Source: Pseudobdellovibrionaceae bacterium (GTDB taxonomy: Bacteria > Bdellovibrionota > Bdellovibrionia > Bdellovibrionales > UBA1609). From it: a DNA stretch of 64,000 bases. Below, piece by piece: positions 35,923 to 43,998 of the stretch. Both the position numbers and the translations under genes were made by a program. The notes beneath the pieces were generated by a model. It saw nothing but the letters and a program-made list of their open reading frames with translations. It was not told where the DNA came from and made no database searches. Each line of letters starts with the position of its first letter. Position 1 is the stretch's first letter. The stretch is from contig JAMLIO010000006.1 of NCBI GenBank assembly GCA_023954155.1, forward strand, positions 62,001 through 126,000, written 5' to 3'.

Positions 35923-36573
35923 ATGGAGAATGTTCTTATGTCAGAAAATACGAATGTAAAATTGGCCTCAAGAAAGGACCTTCACATTGCCCGTAAGATT
36001 TGGCACGTTTTAGGCGTAGCCTTTATCCTATGGCTTTATTCTACATTGCCCCTAAAGGTGTCTTTAGGTCTATGCAGTGCCGCCGCTGCCTTTGTGATCA
36101 CTTGCGATTACTTGCGTATGCGCTTTGCTTTTTTTCAAAAGATCGTTCTATTTTTTATGCGCCCCTTTATGCGTGAAGAAGAAAAGAAACACTTCACGGG
36201 TTTAAGTTATATGCTCGCAGGGTTTTGGATTCTCTTTCTTTTCTGTTCCGAAGAAGTAGTTACCCTCAGTCTTCTTTTTGTGATGCTGGGTGACCCCATC
36301 GCCTCTTGGTTTGGGTCCAAGTATGGTCGAGACAAGATCGGCGATAAGTCCCTTCAGGGCTTTATGGCTTGTTTTGCCATTTGTTTTTTAATTTCTGTGG
36401 GATTTTTATATTACACCAACTTTTCATCTGATCGTTTGCTGTATGTGGCTCTCTTTGCGGGTTTGATTGGGGGGGTAGCAGAACTGATCCAAATCCCCAA
36501 AGTGGATGATAATTTTTCCATGCCCGTGATCAGTGGAATTTTACTCAGTTTACTTTTCTACTTAAGCGTGTAA
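35923..36573 (+). CDS. Dolichol/diacylglycerol kinase or CTP:phosphatidate-type membrane enzyme
   Basis: 216 aa with six to seven membrane helices. ARKIWHVLGV near the N-terminus and MLGDPIASWFGSKYGRDKIGDKSLQGF are the signatures of the SEC59/DGK1/phytol-kinase group, which use CTP to phosphorylate lipid alcohols. The ATG at 35923 is preceded by AAAGGAG. It lies 21 nt after the deaminase stop and 22 nt before asd, so co-transcription is likely. The substrate lipid is unknown. Confidence 0.75.
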   Translation: MENVLMSENTNVKLASRKDLHIARKIWHVLGVAFILWLYSTLPLKVSLGLCSAAAAFVITCDYLRMRFAFFQKIVLFFMRPFMREEEKKHFTGLSYMLAGFWILFLFCSEEVVTLSLLFVMLGDPIASWFGSKYGRDKIGDKSLQGFMACFAICFLISVGFLYYTNFSSDRLLYVALFAGLIGGVAELIQIPKVDDNFSMPVISGILLSLLFYLSV

Positions 36574-36595
36574 AACACTTAAAAGGAAATATTTT

Positions 36596-37603
36596 ATGAA
36601 CGCAACGGAATCAAAAAGACCTATTAAAATTGGAATTTTAGGGGCTACGGGCCTTGTTGGAACCACATTTTTAAATCTGTTAGAAAAAAGTCCTCTGGAT
36701 ATTACAAACTTAGTCCCCTTTGCTTCCGAGCGAAGTGCAGGACAACAGATTCAATTTCGCGGCAAACCCTACACCATTGAAGTTCCGAGTAAAGACAGCC
36801 TTAAAGGTTTAGATTTAGTTTTTGTCTCTTCTGAAGCTGACATCAGCGAAAAGTGGGCTCCTGTAGCTATAGAACAAGGGACATTTGTTGTGGACAATTC
36901 TTCGGCGTTTAGAATGGACGAACGTTTTCCCTTGGTCGTTCCTGAGGTGAATAAACATCTGATTCAAAGAGACAAGCCCACTATTTTTGCCAACCCGAAC
37001 TGCTCTACTATCCAATTGATGTTACCTCTTTATGGCATCTCTCAAGACTTCACCATTGAAAGTGTACGTGTGGCCAGTTACCAGTCTGTCAGTGGTGCGG
37101 GCAAAGAGGCCCAAGAAGAGCTACTTGCCCAAAGTGTAAAACCCCTTGAGGAGCACACACCCAAGGCCTTCCCTCATCCTATTGCTTTTAATACCATCCC
37201 GCAGATCGGATCTTTTTTGGATGATGGGTTCTGCTCTGAAGAAGATAAGATCATGCGTGAAAGTCGCAAGATTTTAAATCTGCCTGATTTAAACATCAGT
37301 GCATTTACAGTGCGTGTTCCTTCCTTAAACGGTCATGCTGAAGCGGTGTGGGTGCGCCTCAAAGAAGACATCTCTAAAGAGCAGTTCATCAAGGCTTTAA
37401 AAAAAGTCGATAACCTTGTGGTGATGGAAGAAGGGTATCCTGTCGTGCGCCAAGTTTCGGGTCAGACCGACACTTATGTGGGTCGTATTCACCAAGATCG
37501 TTATGATCCCAAAACATGGTTATTTTGGGTTGTGGCTGATAATCTTTTAAAGGGCGCAGCGTGGAATGCCCTTCAAATTGCAGAAACTTTATACGACCAC
37601 TAA
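36596..37603 (+). CDS. asd: Aspartate-semialdehyde dehydrogenase
   Basis: 335 aa. NADP-binding ILGATGLVG (14-22), catalytic Cys136 in FANPNCSTIQ, SYQSVSGAGKEAQEEL and the C-terminal VRVPSLNGHAEAVWV with the catalytic His. It makes the branch-point intermediate for Lys/DAP, Thr and Met, together with LysC at 3.2 kb. A rho-independent terminator follows. Confidence 0.96.
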   Translation: MNATESKRPIKIGILGATGLVGTTFLNLLEKSPLDITNLVPFASERSAGQQIQFRGKPYTIEVPSKDSLKGLDLVFVSSEADISEKWAPVAIEQGTFVVDNSSAFRMDERFPLVVPEVNKHLIQRDKPTIFANPNCSTIQLMLPLYGISQDFTIESVRVASYQSVSGAGKEAQEELLAQSVKPLEEHTPKAFPHPIAFNTIPQIGSFLDDGFCSEEDKIMRESRKILNLPDLNISAFTVRVPSLNGHAEAVWVRLKEDISKEQFIKALKKVDNLVVMEEGYPVVRQVSGQTDTYVGRIHQDRYDPKTWLFWVVADNLLKGAAWNALQIAETLYDH

Positions 37604-37646
37604 ACTTTCCAAAGCGAAAGAGCTTAAAAACACTTATATTCATAAC

Positions 37647-37669
37647 AAAGCCCCTCTCTAGGGCTTTTT
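37647..37669 (+). terminator. Rho-independent terminator after asd
   Basis: Stem AAAGCCC / GGGCTTT (7 bp) with a 7-nt loop and a T run directly after, about 45 nt past the asd stop. Confidence 0.8.
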
Positions 37670-37706
37670 CTTGATTTTCAATTCGGTCTCCGAGACAATA
37701 GTAGGG

Positions 37707-39338
37707 ATGAAGACCCTATGGATCGCCTTACTTTTATTATTTGCACCCACTCTTTCTCAAGCGCAGATCGTTGCAGGCTCCGTTAAAATTGATGGGGCTT
37801 CGGCTGTAGTGCAAAACGGGGACAACAACTTTGATGTGTATGGAAGTTTTTTGGGTGTGAACCATAGTACCGACCCAGCAAAGACCTTTGATAGTTGCAA
37901 TGACCCTTCTCTCACATACTCAGGCGCCAACCCCGCCACACTACCAAGCGTCACTTTCCCTGGGTGTAATAGAAAAAAAGTGGGCAAAGACACTGAGTTG
38001 ACCATTTCTTTTAGTGACACCCAAGAGTTTACAGACAGTCGACAGCTTCTAGCTTTTGTTCGTGTCAGCAACACTGTAGGCGGAGGAACAAATAACATTC
38101 CCGTCGCAGTACAAGGCCCCACTAACATACAAGGTTCATTAGGAAACTATACTGTAAGAATCAAATGGAGCGAAATCTGTTTACGCGCTGGAGGGGGAAT
38201 GGGCACCATCACCTCACCCGCCGGGCCTATGGATGTTTGTGTCGATAGTGGCGTCATCCATAACGGAGCGATTCAGTTGGCCGTTGGAGTTGGAAATTCT
38301 GCGGGGACTGATGTGCCCTATCCTGTGAACTTAAAGACTATCATCTTTACTCCTGATCCTGCGGTGGGTTTGTTTAATGTGAGTCCAGGAGCAACCTCTA
38401 TCGCAGGTACTGATGGGCACAGCTCTCAATCCCCTTGCCCAGGAAGTATCACTGATGCCAGCGGAAACTCGGTTCCTACTGGTGCCACAGATGTAGGTCA
38501 CTATTTCACTTGCGACTTTGCAATTTGGCCTGGTGATCGTAAAGTTCGCATAGAATCCGACCAAGGTATCATCAACACTCTACGTCTCATTGACAATTCC
38601 GTGGCAACTGGCGGTTCTGGCGGAGTCAGTGTGCCGCTTAAAAGTATTATTATTTATACTTCAAATAGCTTTGCTACCGCTTTACCTCGTTTGGGAAAGG
38701 CCAAGGAGATTTCCCTGAGAATTCCAGGAGATGAGACCACCTTTATATCCAACACAGTCAAAACAGAATTTACAAGAAACGATCAGGCAGTTTTTGCAAG
38801 AGTCGCTTCTGTAGATATGGCAGGAAACGTCACCCACCTTACAGGTGATAATACGATACTTACAAAAACCGAATGTTCTCCTGCAACAAGCCCACCTGAC
38901 CCTACTACCAATCTCACATATTATGTCGGAGCCAGCTCCTGCCCCTATGCCACGGTACCTAGTGCCGTCTACGGAATTTTGGATAAAGACTTGCAATGTT
39001 TTATTGCTACGGCTTTACGTGGGACATCTTCAGATTATCAAGTGGTGGCCTTGCGCGAATTTAGAAGACGTTTTTTAAACACGACATCCTTGGGCAAAGA
39101 GTTCATCAAATTTTATTACACACATGGCCCCAAAGCCGCACAGTGGATTGATCAACATCCCCAGTTTAAACCTGTATTACAAGTAGGTTTATGGCCTTTC
39201 TATTTTACCGCTCGCATGTTTAACACATGGGGAGCATGGGGAGGTCTAGTTTTCTTATTCTCTACAATCAGCTTGGCTGGGATTCTGTTTTATCAGCTGG
39301 GACACATGATGAGACGCTTAAACTCTTTGTTTAAATGA
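37707..39338 (+). CDS. Secreted protein with C-terminal CFI-box membrane-anchor domain
   Basis: About 543 aa. ATG at 37707 has TAGGG upstream; the signal peptide is MKTLWIALLLLFAPTLSQA. The middle (about 20-420) is Gly/Thr/Ser-rich and beta-like. The C-terminus has CFIATALRG, then LREFRRRFLNTTSLGKEFI, a YYTHGPKAAQWI stretch and a last hydrophobic helix with basic end. This matches the CFI-box C-terminal domain of exported proteins in delta-type bacteria, thought to act as an envelope anchor. The function of the large domain is unknown. Confidence 0.75.
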   Translation: MKTLWIALLLLFAPTLSQAQIVAGSVKIDGASAVVQNGDNNFDVYGSFLGVNHSTDPAKTFDSCNDPSLTYSGANPATLPSVTFPGCNRKKVGKDTELTISFSDTQEFTDSRQLLAFVRVSNTVGGGTNNIPVAVQGPTNIQGSLGNYTVRIKWSEICLRAGGGMGTITSPAGPMDVCVDSGVIHNGAIQLAVGVGNSAGTDVPYPVNLKTIIFTPDPAVGLFNVSPGATSIAGTDGHSSQSPCPGSITDASGNSVPTGATDVGHYFTCDFAIWPGDRKVRIESDQGIINTLRLIDNSVATGGSGGVSVPLKSIIIYTSNSFATALPRLGKAKEISLRIPGDETTFISNTVKTEFTRNDQAVFARVASVDMAGNVTHLTGDNTILTKTECSPATSPPDPTTNLTYYVGASSCPYATVPSAVYGILDKDLQCFIATALRGTSSDYQVVALREFRRRFLNTTSLGKEFIKFYYTHGPKAAQWIDQHPQFKPVLQVGLWPFYFTARMFNTWGAWGGLVFLFSTISLAGILFYQLGHMMRRLNSLFK

Positions 39339-39361
39339 TATTTTCAAGTTACGATTTAATA

Positions 39362-40561
39362 ATGCGTAGAGTTTTTCTTATTTTATTTTTCAGTTTAGCA
39401 TGGGGAAGTTTTCCTTTCGTACAAGCTGCGACTACGCCCCCGACTCTATCTCATACCAAAGAAAAGTTTGATAGCAGCCTTTTTACATTAACAAGCGAGT
39501 CACTCCTGGCTCAGGCAGATACCGAAGAGGACTTCGATTTAGAAACTGAAAACTTTGACTTTCAAGATTCAAACTCTTCAGACAACTCTGAATCCGAAGC
39601 CTCTGATGAAGATATTGAAAACGATCCCTTTGATGAAAGCTCACTTTTTGACGGAGGCGATGAAGAAACTGCCGACACAGGATTTCCAGAAGAGGACTTA
39701 AACGCTGAGTCCCCTGCTTTTGAAGATGATTCTAGCTTTGCCACAGACAGTGTTTGGGAAGAAGGCGAAGCGCAACAGATTGTTGAGGATGAGATCAAGG
39801 GTCTCAATGCTCCGCCTGTGGAACGCGTACAACCCAAAGAGACCAACCGCCACTACTACATCAAACATCCCAACCAAAAAAAGGGGCTTTATAAAATCAC
39901 CTCTGATGGCAAATACTACTATCGGGTGAAAGAATCGCCCAAAAAGTATGGGATTGCCGTTAAAGGTGGCGCATTTTTATTCAAAGACCTTATGAATCAG
40001 CGCACGCAAAATAAATTTACAGACGTTTATGGTAACTCGGCTAAACCCTCTGCGTTTGTTGAATACCTATGGCCCTTCTTCCGCAATAAAAATGTACCTC
40101 AAATTTTAAAAGCTGCTCGCTTAAAATTAGGTGCGGGACTTATCTTTGCCAATGGTAACGGGATATTTGGTTCTGGTGACTATAGTGGCATTCCCGCCCC
40201 TGAAAAATACACCTTTATAGGCATACCCATTGAAGTAGGTCTTCAGTATGCCCTTGAGTTTTATGACGAACAGATCTTTATCCCCTACGGAACAGCCGCC
40301 TTAAGTTACATGGTGGCTACAGAAATTCAGGATGGCAGTTTTAAAAATATGAAATACCTGGGCCAAGCTGGGGCACACTTTTCTGGTGGTGTAGCGCTGG
40401 GTTTAGGTTGGTTAGAAGAGTCGGCAAAGTTTGATTTAGACGCTGAATTTGGAATCAACCAAGCTTATTTAACTGTAGAATTCCGCCAAAACATCGCCAT
40501 TCAACAAGAGTTTAAATTCACTTCCGCATCTATCGTAGGCGGGCTCTGGTTAGAGTTTTAA
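39362..40561 (+). CDS. Outer-membrane protein with acidic N-terminal region and C-terminal barrel
   Basis: About 399 aa. Start at 39362 gives MRRVFLILFFSLAWGSFPFVQA as signal peptide; the annotated frame opens 27 nt earlier, overlapping the previous stop. Residues about 45-140 are extremely acidic (Asp/Glu/Ser rich). After an HYYIKHPN linker comes a strand-rich domain ending in GGLWLEF with a terminal Phe, as in outer-membrane barrels. Adjacent to the CFI-box gene and possibly co-transcribed. Function unknown. Confidence 0.65.
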   Translation: MRRVFLILFFSLAWGSFPFVQAATTPPTLSHTKEKFDSSLFTLTSESLLAQADTEEDFDLETENFDFQDSNSSDNSESEASDEDIENDPFDESSLFDGGDEETADTGFPEEDLNAESPAFEDDSSFATDSVWEEGEAQQIVEDEIKGLNAPPVERVQPKETNRHYYIKHPNQKKGLYKITSDGKYYYRVKESPKKYGIAVKGGAFLFKDLMNQRTQNKFTDVYGNSAKPSAFVEYLWPFFRNKNVPQILKAARLKLGAGLIFANGNGIFGSGDYSGIPAPEKYTFIGIPIEVGLQYALEFYDEQIFIPYGTAALSYMVATEIQDGSFKNMKYLGQAGAHFSGGVALGLGWLEESAKFDLDAEFGINQAYLTVEFRQNIAIQQEFKFTSASIVGGLWLEF

Positions 40562-40646
40562 TTTTATTGAGGAAATGTCGTGTAGTGATTGATGCCAGTG
40601 CAAACATCGAATATAGTTTGTCTCGTTAAAATCACAAAAGCACTTT

Positions 40647-41423
40647 ATGAGATATCGTATTCACATCAGTTATGACGGCACCGATTATTTGGGTTGGCAA
40701 AAACAACCTGAGGGACGCACCGTTCAAGGGGCCATTGAAAACGCCCTCAAACTTCTTTTGAAAAATGATATTTCCACTCAAGGCTCTGGCCGCACGGATG
40801 CTGGAGTTCACGCTTTAGACCAAGTGGCCCATTTTGATTATGATGGAGACCTTGCCCGTTTTGATATGGTCAGGGGACTAAATAGATTTTTACCCTCCGC
40901 TGTTGTAGTGCGAGAGGCTTATCGCTGCCCCGATGACTTTCACTGCCTCAGAGATGCTGAAAGCAAAACCTACTTGTATCGAGTGCTCAACACTCCCACC
41001 CCTAACCCACTTAAAACCAGATATGGATATTGGGTTCGTTCTAAGGTGGACCTAGATTATTTAAATCAGATCACTCAGCCACTTTTAGGCGAGCACGACT
41101 TTAAAGCCTTCCAAACCTCTGGCACTGAGCTAAAAACCACGGTCAGACATATTTTTGAGGCCCAGTGGAGCCCATCCCCCCAAGACGATGAGGAGGTTCT
41201 GTTCCTTATCCGAGGCAATGGCTTTTTAAAACAAATGGTGAGGAACATCGTAGGCACCCTTTTAGATGGCCATTGGGAAAGGCGCCACAGCCCAGAGTCC
41301 ATTCGGTCCATTTTAAGCTCAAAAGATAGGCAAATTGCAGGTTCTACAGCCCCTGCCCAAGGATTGACCCTTTTTAAGGTGAATTATCCTGAAAACCTTG
41401 ACAATAAGTGCCTAAAACTCTAA
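40647..41423 (+). CDS. truA: tRNA pseudouridine(38-40) synthase TruA
   Basis: 258 aa, standard length. RIHISYDGTDYLGWQKQ opens the protein; GSGRTDAGVHALDQVAHF contains catalytic Asp51; LKQMVRNIVGTLL is the C-terminal motif. It makes pseudouridine at positions 38-40 of tRNA anticodon stems. The C-terminal frame ends just before the rplM promoter region. Confidence 0.95.
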   Translation: MRYRIHISYDGTDYLGWQKQPEGRTVQGAIENALKLLLKNDISTQGSGRTDAGVHALDQVAHFDYDGDLARFDMVRGLNRFLPSAVVVREAYRCPDDFHCLRDAESKTYLYRVLNTPTPNPLKTRYGYWVRSKVDLDYLNQITQPLLGEHDFKAFQTSGTELKTTVRHIFEAQWSPSPQDDEEVLFLIRGNGFLKQMVRNIVGTLLDGHWERRHSPESIRSILSSKDRQIAGSTAPAQGLTLFKVNYPENLDNKCLKL

Positions 41424-41598
41424 AAATTTCACTCTTGTTAGGTCTAATCTGACGATCTTGCTTGCATCTACTAATGGCATAAGTAATAAGTAGACAAAGC
41501 ATTTGTATGTAGAATTAGATACTTAATAAAGTGCATTTTTATAGATTGATGTGCGTTGAAATGGATACACCAAACGCCACTAGAAAACAGAGGTTGAA

Positions 41599-42033
41599 AT
41601 GAAAACTTGGAGTGCTAAAGCATCTGACATTAAAGAAAAATGGTGGATCGTTGATGCTGAAGGAAAAACATTAGGTCGTATGGCCACAGAAATCGCTAAC
41701 GTTTTAAGAGGAAAGAACAAACCTACATTTACTCCTCATGTGGATACTGGTGATTTCGTAGTTGTAGTGAATCCAGAAAAGATCGTTCTAAAAGGTCGTA
41801 AACTGGATCAAAAAGTGTACTACAGACACACTGGTTTTTTTGGTGGTTTAAAAGAAACTTCTGTTCAAGAGATGCTTGATAAAAATCCTGAACAGATCAT
41901 CATCAATGCGGTTGAAGGTATGCTTCCCAAAAACAAACTTTCTCGCAAAATCATTAAGAAGTTAAAAGTTTACAAAGGTTCCGAGCACCCTCACGATGCT
42001 CAACAACCAGAAGTTCTAGAGATCAAGGCTTAA
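41599..42033 (+). CDS. rplM: Ribosomal protein L13
   Basis: 144 aa. [33 protein letters not shown], then [29 protein letters not shown] and [15 protein letters not shown] are L13 signatures. It pairs with rpsI 11 nt downstream, the standard L13-S9 operon. AGAGG precedes the ATG. Confidence 0.97.
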   Translation: MKTWSAKASDIKEKWWIVDAEGKTLGRMATEIANVLRGKNKPTFTPHVDTGDFVVVVNPEKIVLKGRKLDQKVYYRHTGFFGGLKETSVQEMLDKNPEQIIINAVEGMLPKNKLSRKIIKKLKVYKGSEHPHDAQQPEVLEIKA

Positions 42034-42044
42034 GGGGTCAATAA

Positions 42045-42440
42045 ATGGCAAATGATAACGTTTACTACGCAACTGGAAGAAGAAAAACAAGCGCTGCTCG
42101 TGTGTTCCTAAAACAAGGAAGCGGCAAAATTACTGTCAACGGAAAATCTCTTGAAGAGTACATCGTTGACCCCACTCGTAGACAATTAGTATGGCAAGCT
42201 TTTGAAGTGACTGGCAGCAAAGGTCAATTCGATGCTTACATCACTGTTGCTGGCGGCGGTTTATCTGGTCAAGCTGGTGCCATCAGACACGGTATTTCTC
42301 GTGCTCTTTGCAACACTGACGAAACCAATCGTCCTAAGCTTAAGGCTGCGGGTCTTCTTACTCGTGACCCTCGTATGGTGGAAAGAAAAAAATACGGTCT
42401 ACACAAAGCCCGTCGTGCAGTTCAGTTCTCAAAACGTTAA
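42045..42440 (+). CDS. rpsI: Ribosomal protein S9
   Basis: 131 aa. [25 protein letters not shown] begins the protein and the C-terminus ends in the basic, tRNA-contacting [17 protein letters not shown] (the final Lys-Arg being characteristic). Follows rplM. A strong terminator lies 27 nt downstream. Confidence 0.97.
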   Translation: MANDNVYYATGRRKTSAARVFLKQGSGKITVNGKSLEEYIVDPTRRQLVWQAFEVTGSKGQFDAYITVAGGGLSGQAGAIRHGISRALCNTDETNRPKLKAAGLLTRDPRMVERKKYGLHKARRAVQFSKR

Positions 42441-42466
42441 TCCAACGTTTCAGACTGTTCTTCAAC

Positions 42467-42495
42467 AAAGCCTCCGTTTCGGGGGCTTTTTTTTT
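42467..42495 (+). terminator. Rho-independent terminator of rplM-rpsI
   Basis: Stem AGCCTCCG / CGGGGGCT with a TTT loop (one G-T pair) and a run of nine T directly after, 27 nt past the rpsI stop. Confidence 0.92.
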
Positions 42496-42783
42496 GCTCA
42501 TCTTTTTTCTATCCTACTTCATTTTAAGACACTCTCAAGGCACGGGTTTAGATTTCTCTTATCTCTGAGAAGCTCACATACGGCGGGCGCGAAATACTAC
42601 TTCTATTTTCGGTGTATATGTTCTAAGTCCATATAATGTATGTGAGTTTGGCAAAAAGTAAATTATTTACATGATTACAGTATAATTTTTTTTGAAACTT
42701 CATCCTGACATGATCTTTGAAAAAAACCGTATATTGATACTGCTACGGCGTATCTAGGCTGTTTTTCTTGGGGAACATTTTTA
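42496..42783. other. Intergenic region upstream of the HAD/metallophosphoesterase operon
   Basis: 288 nt, AT-rich, no credible gene. A 9-bp inverted repeat (CTCACATAC at 42573-42581 and GTATGTGAG at 42638-42646) encloses a 56-nt loop; it could be a structured leader or operator pair. The only ORFs are short and frame-shadowed from rpsI. Confidence 0.35.
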
Positions 42784-43998
42784 GTGATGGGGAAGATTAT
42801 GTTTTGTACCTTTTTAAAATTCAAAATGAGAGCCTGTCTCTTTATTTTCATGGCATTCGGTCCTCTTTTTATCACTCACCCTCTTTATGCCGCTACGGTT
42901 TATGTTTTAGATTTTGATGGGACTATAGTGAATGATGCTGGGCCAAGAGCGACATGGAAAACGCCTTGGGTTCTTGTTAGAGTCAATCAACTTCACTCTG
43001 TGGCCCAAACTGCTTTTTTAGAAAACCAACCCGAGCGTATTGAACTTTCATACGCTGAGTATCGCGGGCTTCTTTCTCGTCTTGCGAAAGGTGACGGGCT
43101 TCTTGGTGATTTGACGGATGTTAAACTTACGCCCGATCCTTTTTTAAGACGTCCTTTAACCATTCGTCCTGGATTTTATAAAGTGAATCCTGACATCACA
43201 TTTGAATATTACAAAACCAATTCTAACCCCAAAGGTCCAAGTCACCTTCTGTCCAGTTACGAACAAGCTCTGGTCCGAGCTGATAAGGGTTTAGGGCGCA
43301 GAGACGCATGGCAAGGACCCGCATTCACGTTGTTACAAAAGGCCTTGTCTGAAAGTTCGGACCAGTCGCGTGTGATCATCTCTACAGCGCGAGATCAGAA
43401 GCTCACTGAGTTTTTGCATCTGTTTTCACAAATGGAAAAGGATGGGCATCTGAAGTTTGCCGAACCTCTAAGTCCTGAGAGCAACAAAGTGATCGTGCGT
43501 AACTTAGAGTCCTTAACCGAAGGTCTTGAGCTGGGACGCAGTCTATCTGAAAGAAAAGTGCAATCTGTGGTGGAGACAGCCCAGCAGCTTTTAATTTCTC
43601 CGCTGAAGCCCCATGTGGAAGGCACCACTCAAAACCTATCCTATGCTCTAGAGGCCAAACACACCTTGATTGTGGCAGAAGACCATCCTGGTTATGTTGC
43701 TAAAATTGGACAAAAACTCGCAGAACTTTCTAGAGAATATAGATTCAAAGACGCCATAAGATTTGTACTTTTAAATGCAGGCGTTGAGTCAGATTTAGTC
43801 GGCGCAAGATGGGCCAATAGATGGACCGTGTTTGAAGGTGGGTTTGCCAGAGAGGCCTCACCAGAAGAGATTCGAGCTTGGACTAAAATTTCAAAAGATC
43901 AAACAGTCTCTACACAAGATCTGTTATCTCATGTGCGATCCCAACGTTCACAGAGACTGTGTACAAAATTTTTAAGTAGTAACAAGGGTGGTAACTAA
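42784..43998 (+). CDS. Exported HAD-superfamily protein (phosphatase-like)
   Basis: 404 aa, GTG start. An extended signal peptide (KMRACLFIFMAFGPLFITHPLYAATV) is followed by VLDFDGTIVNDAG, the HAD motif I with Asp43/Asp45. Later RVIISTARDQKL could be motif II (Ser/Thr), and HTLIVAEDHPGYVAKI motif III/IV. It is longer than most HAD phosphatases. Its last residues LCTKFLSSNKGGN resemble the mature start of the next protein. The start of the next gene overlaps its stop by 1 nt. Confidence 0.7.
   Translation: MMGKIMFCTFLKFKMRACLFIFMAFGPLFITHPLYAATVYVLDFDGTIVNDAGPRATWKTPWVLVRVNQLHSVAQTAFLENQPERIELSYAEYRGLLSRLAKGDGLLGDLTDVKLTPDPFLRRPLTIRPGFYKVNPDITFEYYKTNSNPKGPSHLLSSYEQALVRADKGLGRRDAWQGPAFTLLQKALSESSDQSRVIISTARDQKLTEFLHLFSQMEKDGHLKFAEPLSPESNKVIVRNLESLTEGLELGRSLSERKVQSVVETAQQLLISPLKPHVEGTTQNLSYALEAKHTLIVAEDHPGYVAKIGQKLAELSREYRFKDAIRFVLLNAGVESDLVGARWANRWTVFEGGFAREASPEEIRAWTKISKDQTVSTQDLLSHVRSQRSQRLCTKFLSSNKGGN

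Noticed and set aside
42232-42636. 134-aa ORF overlapping rpsI
   Set aside because: Different frame over a strongly conserved S9 gene, then runs through its terminator; no start signal.
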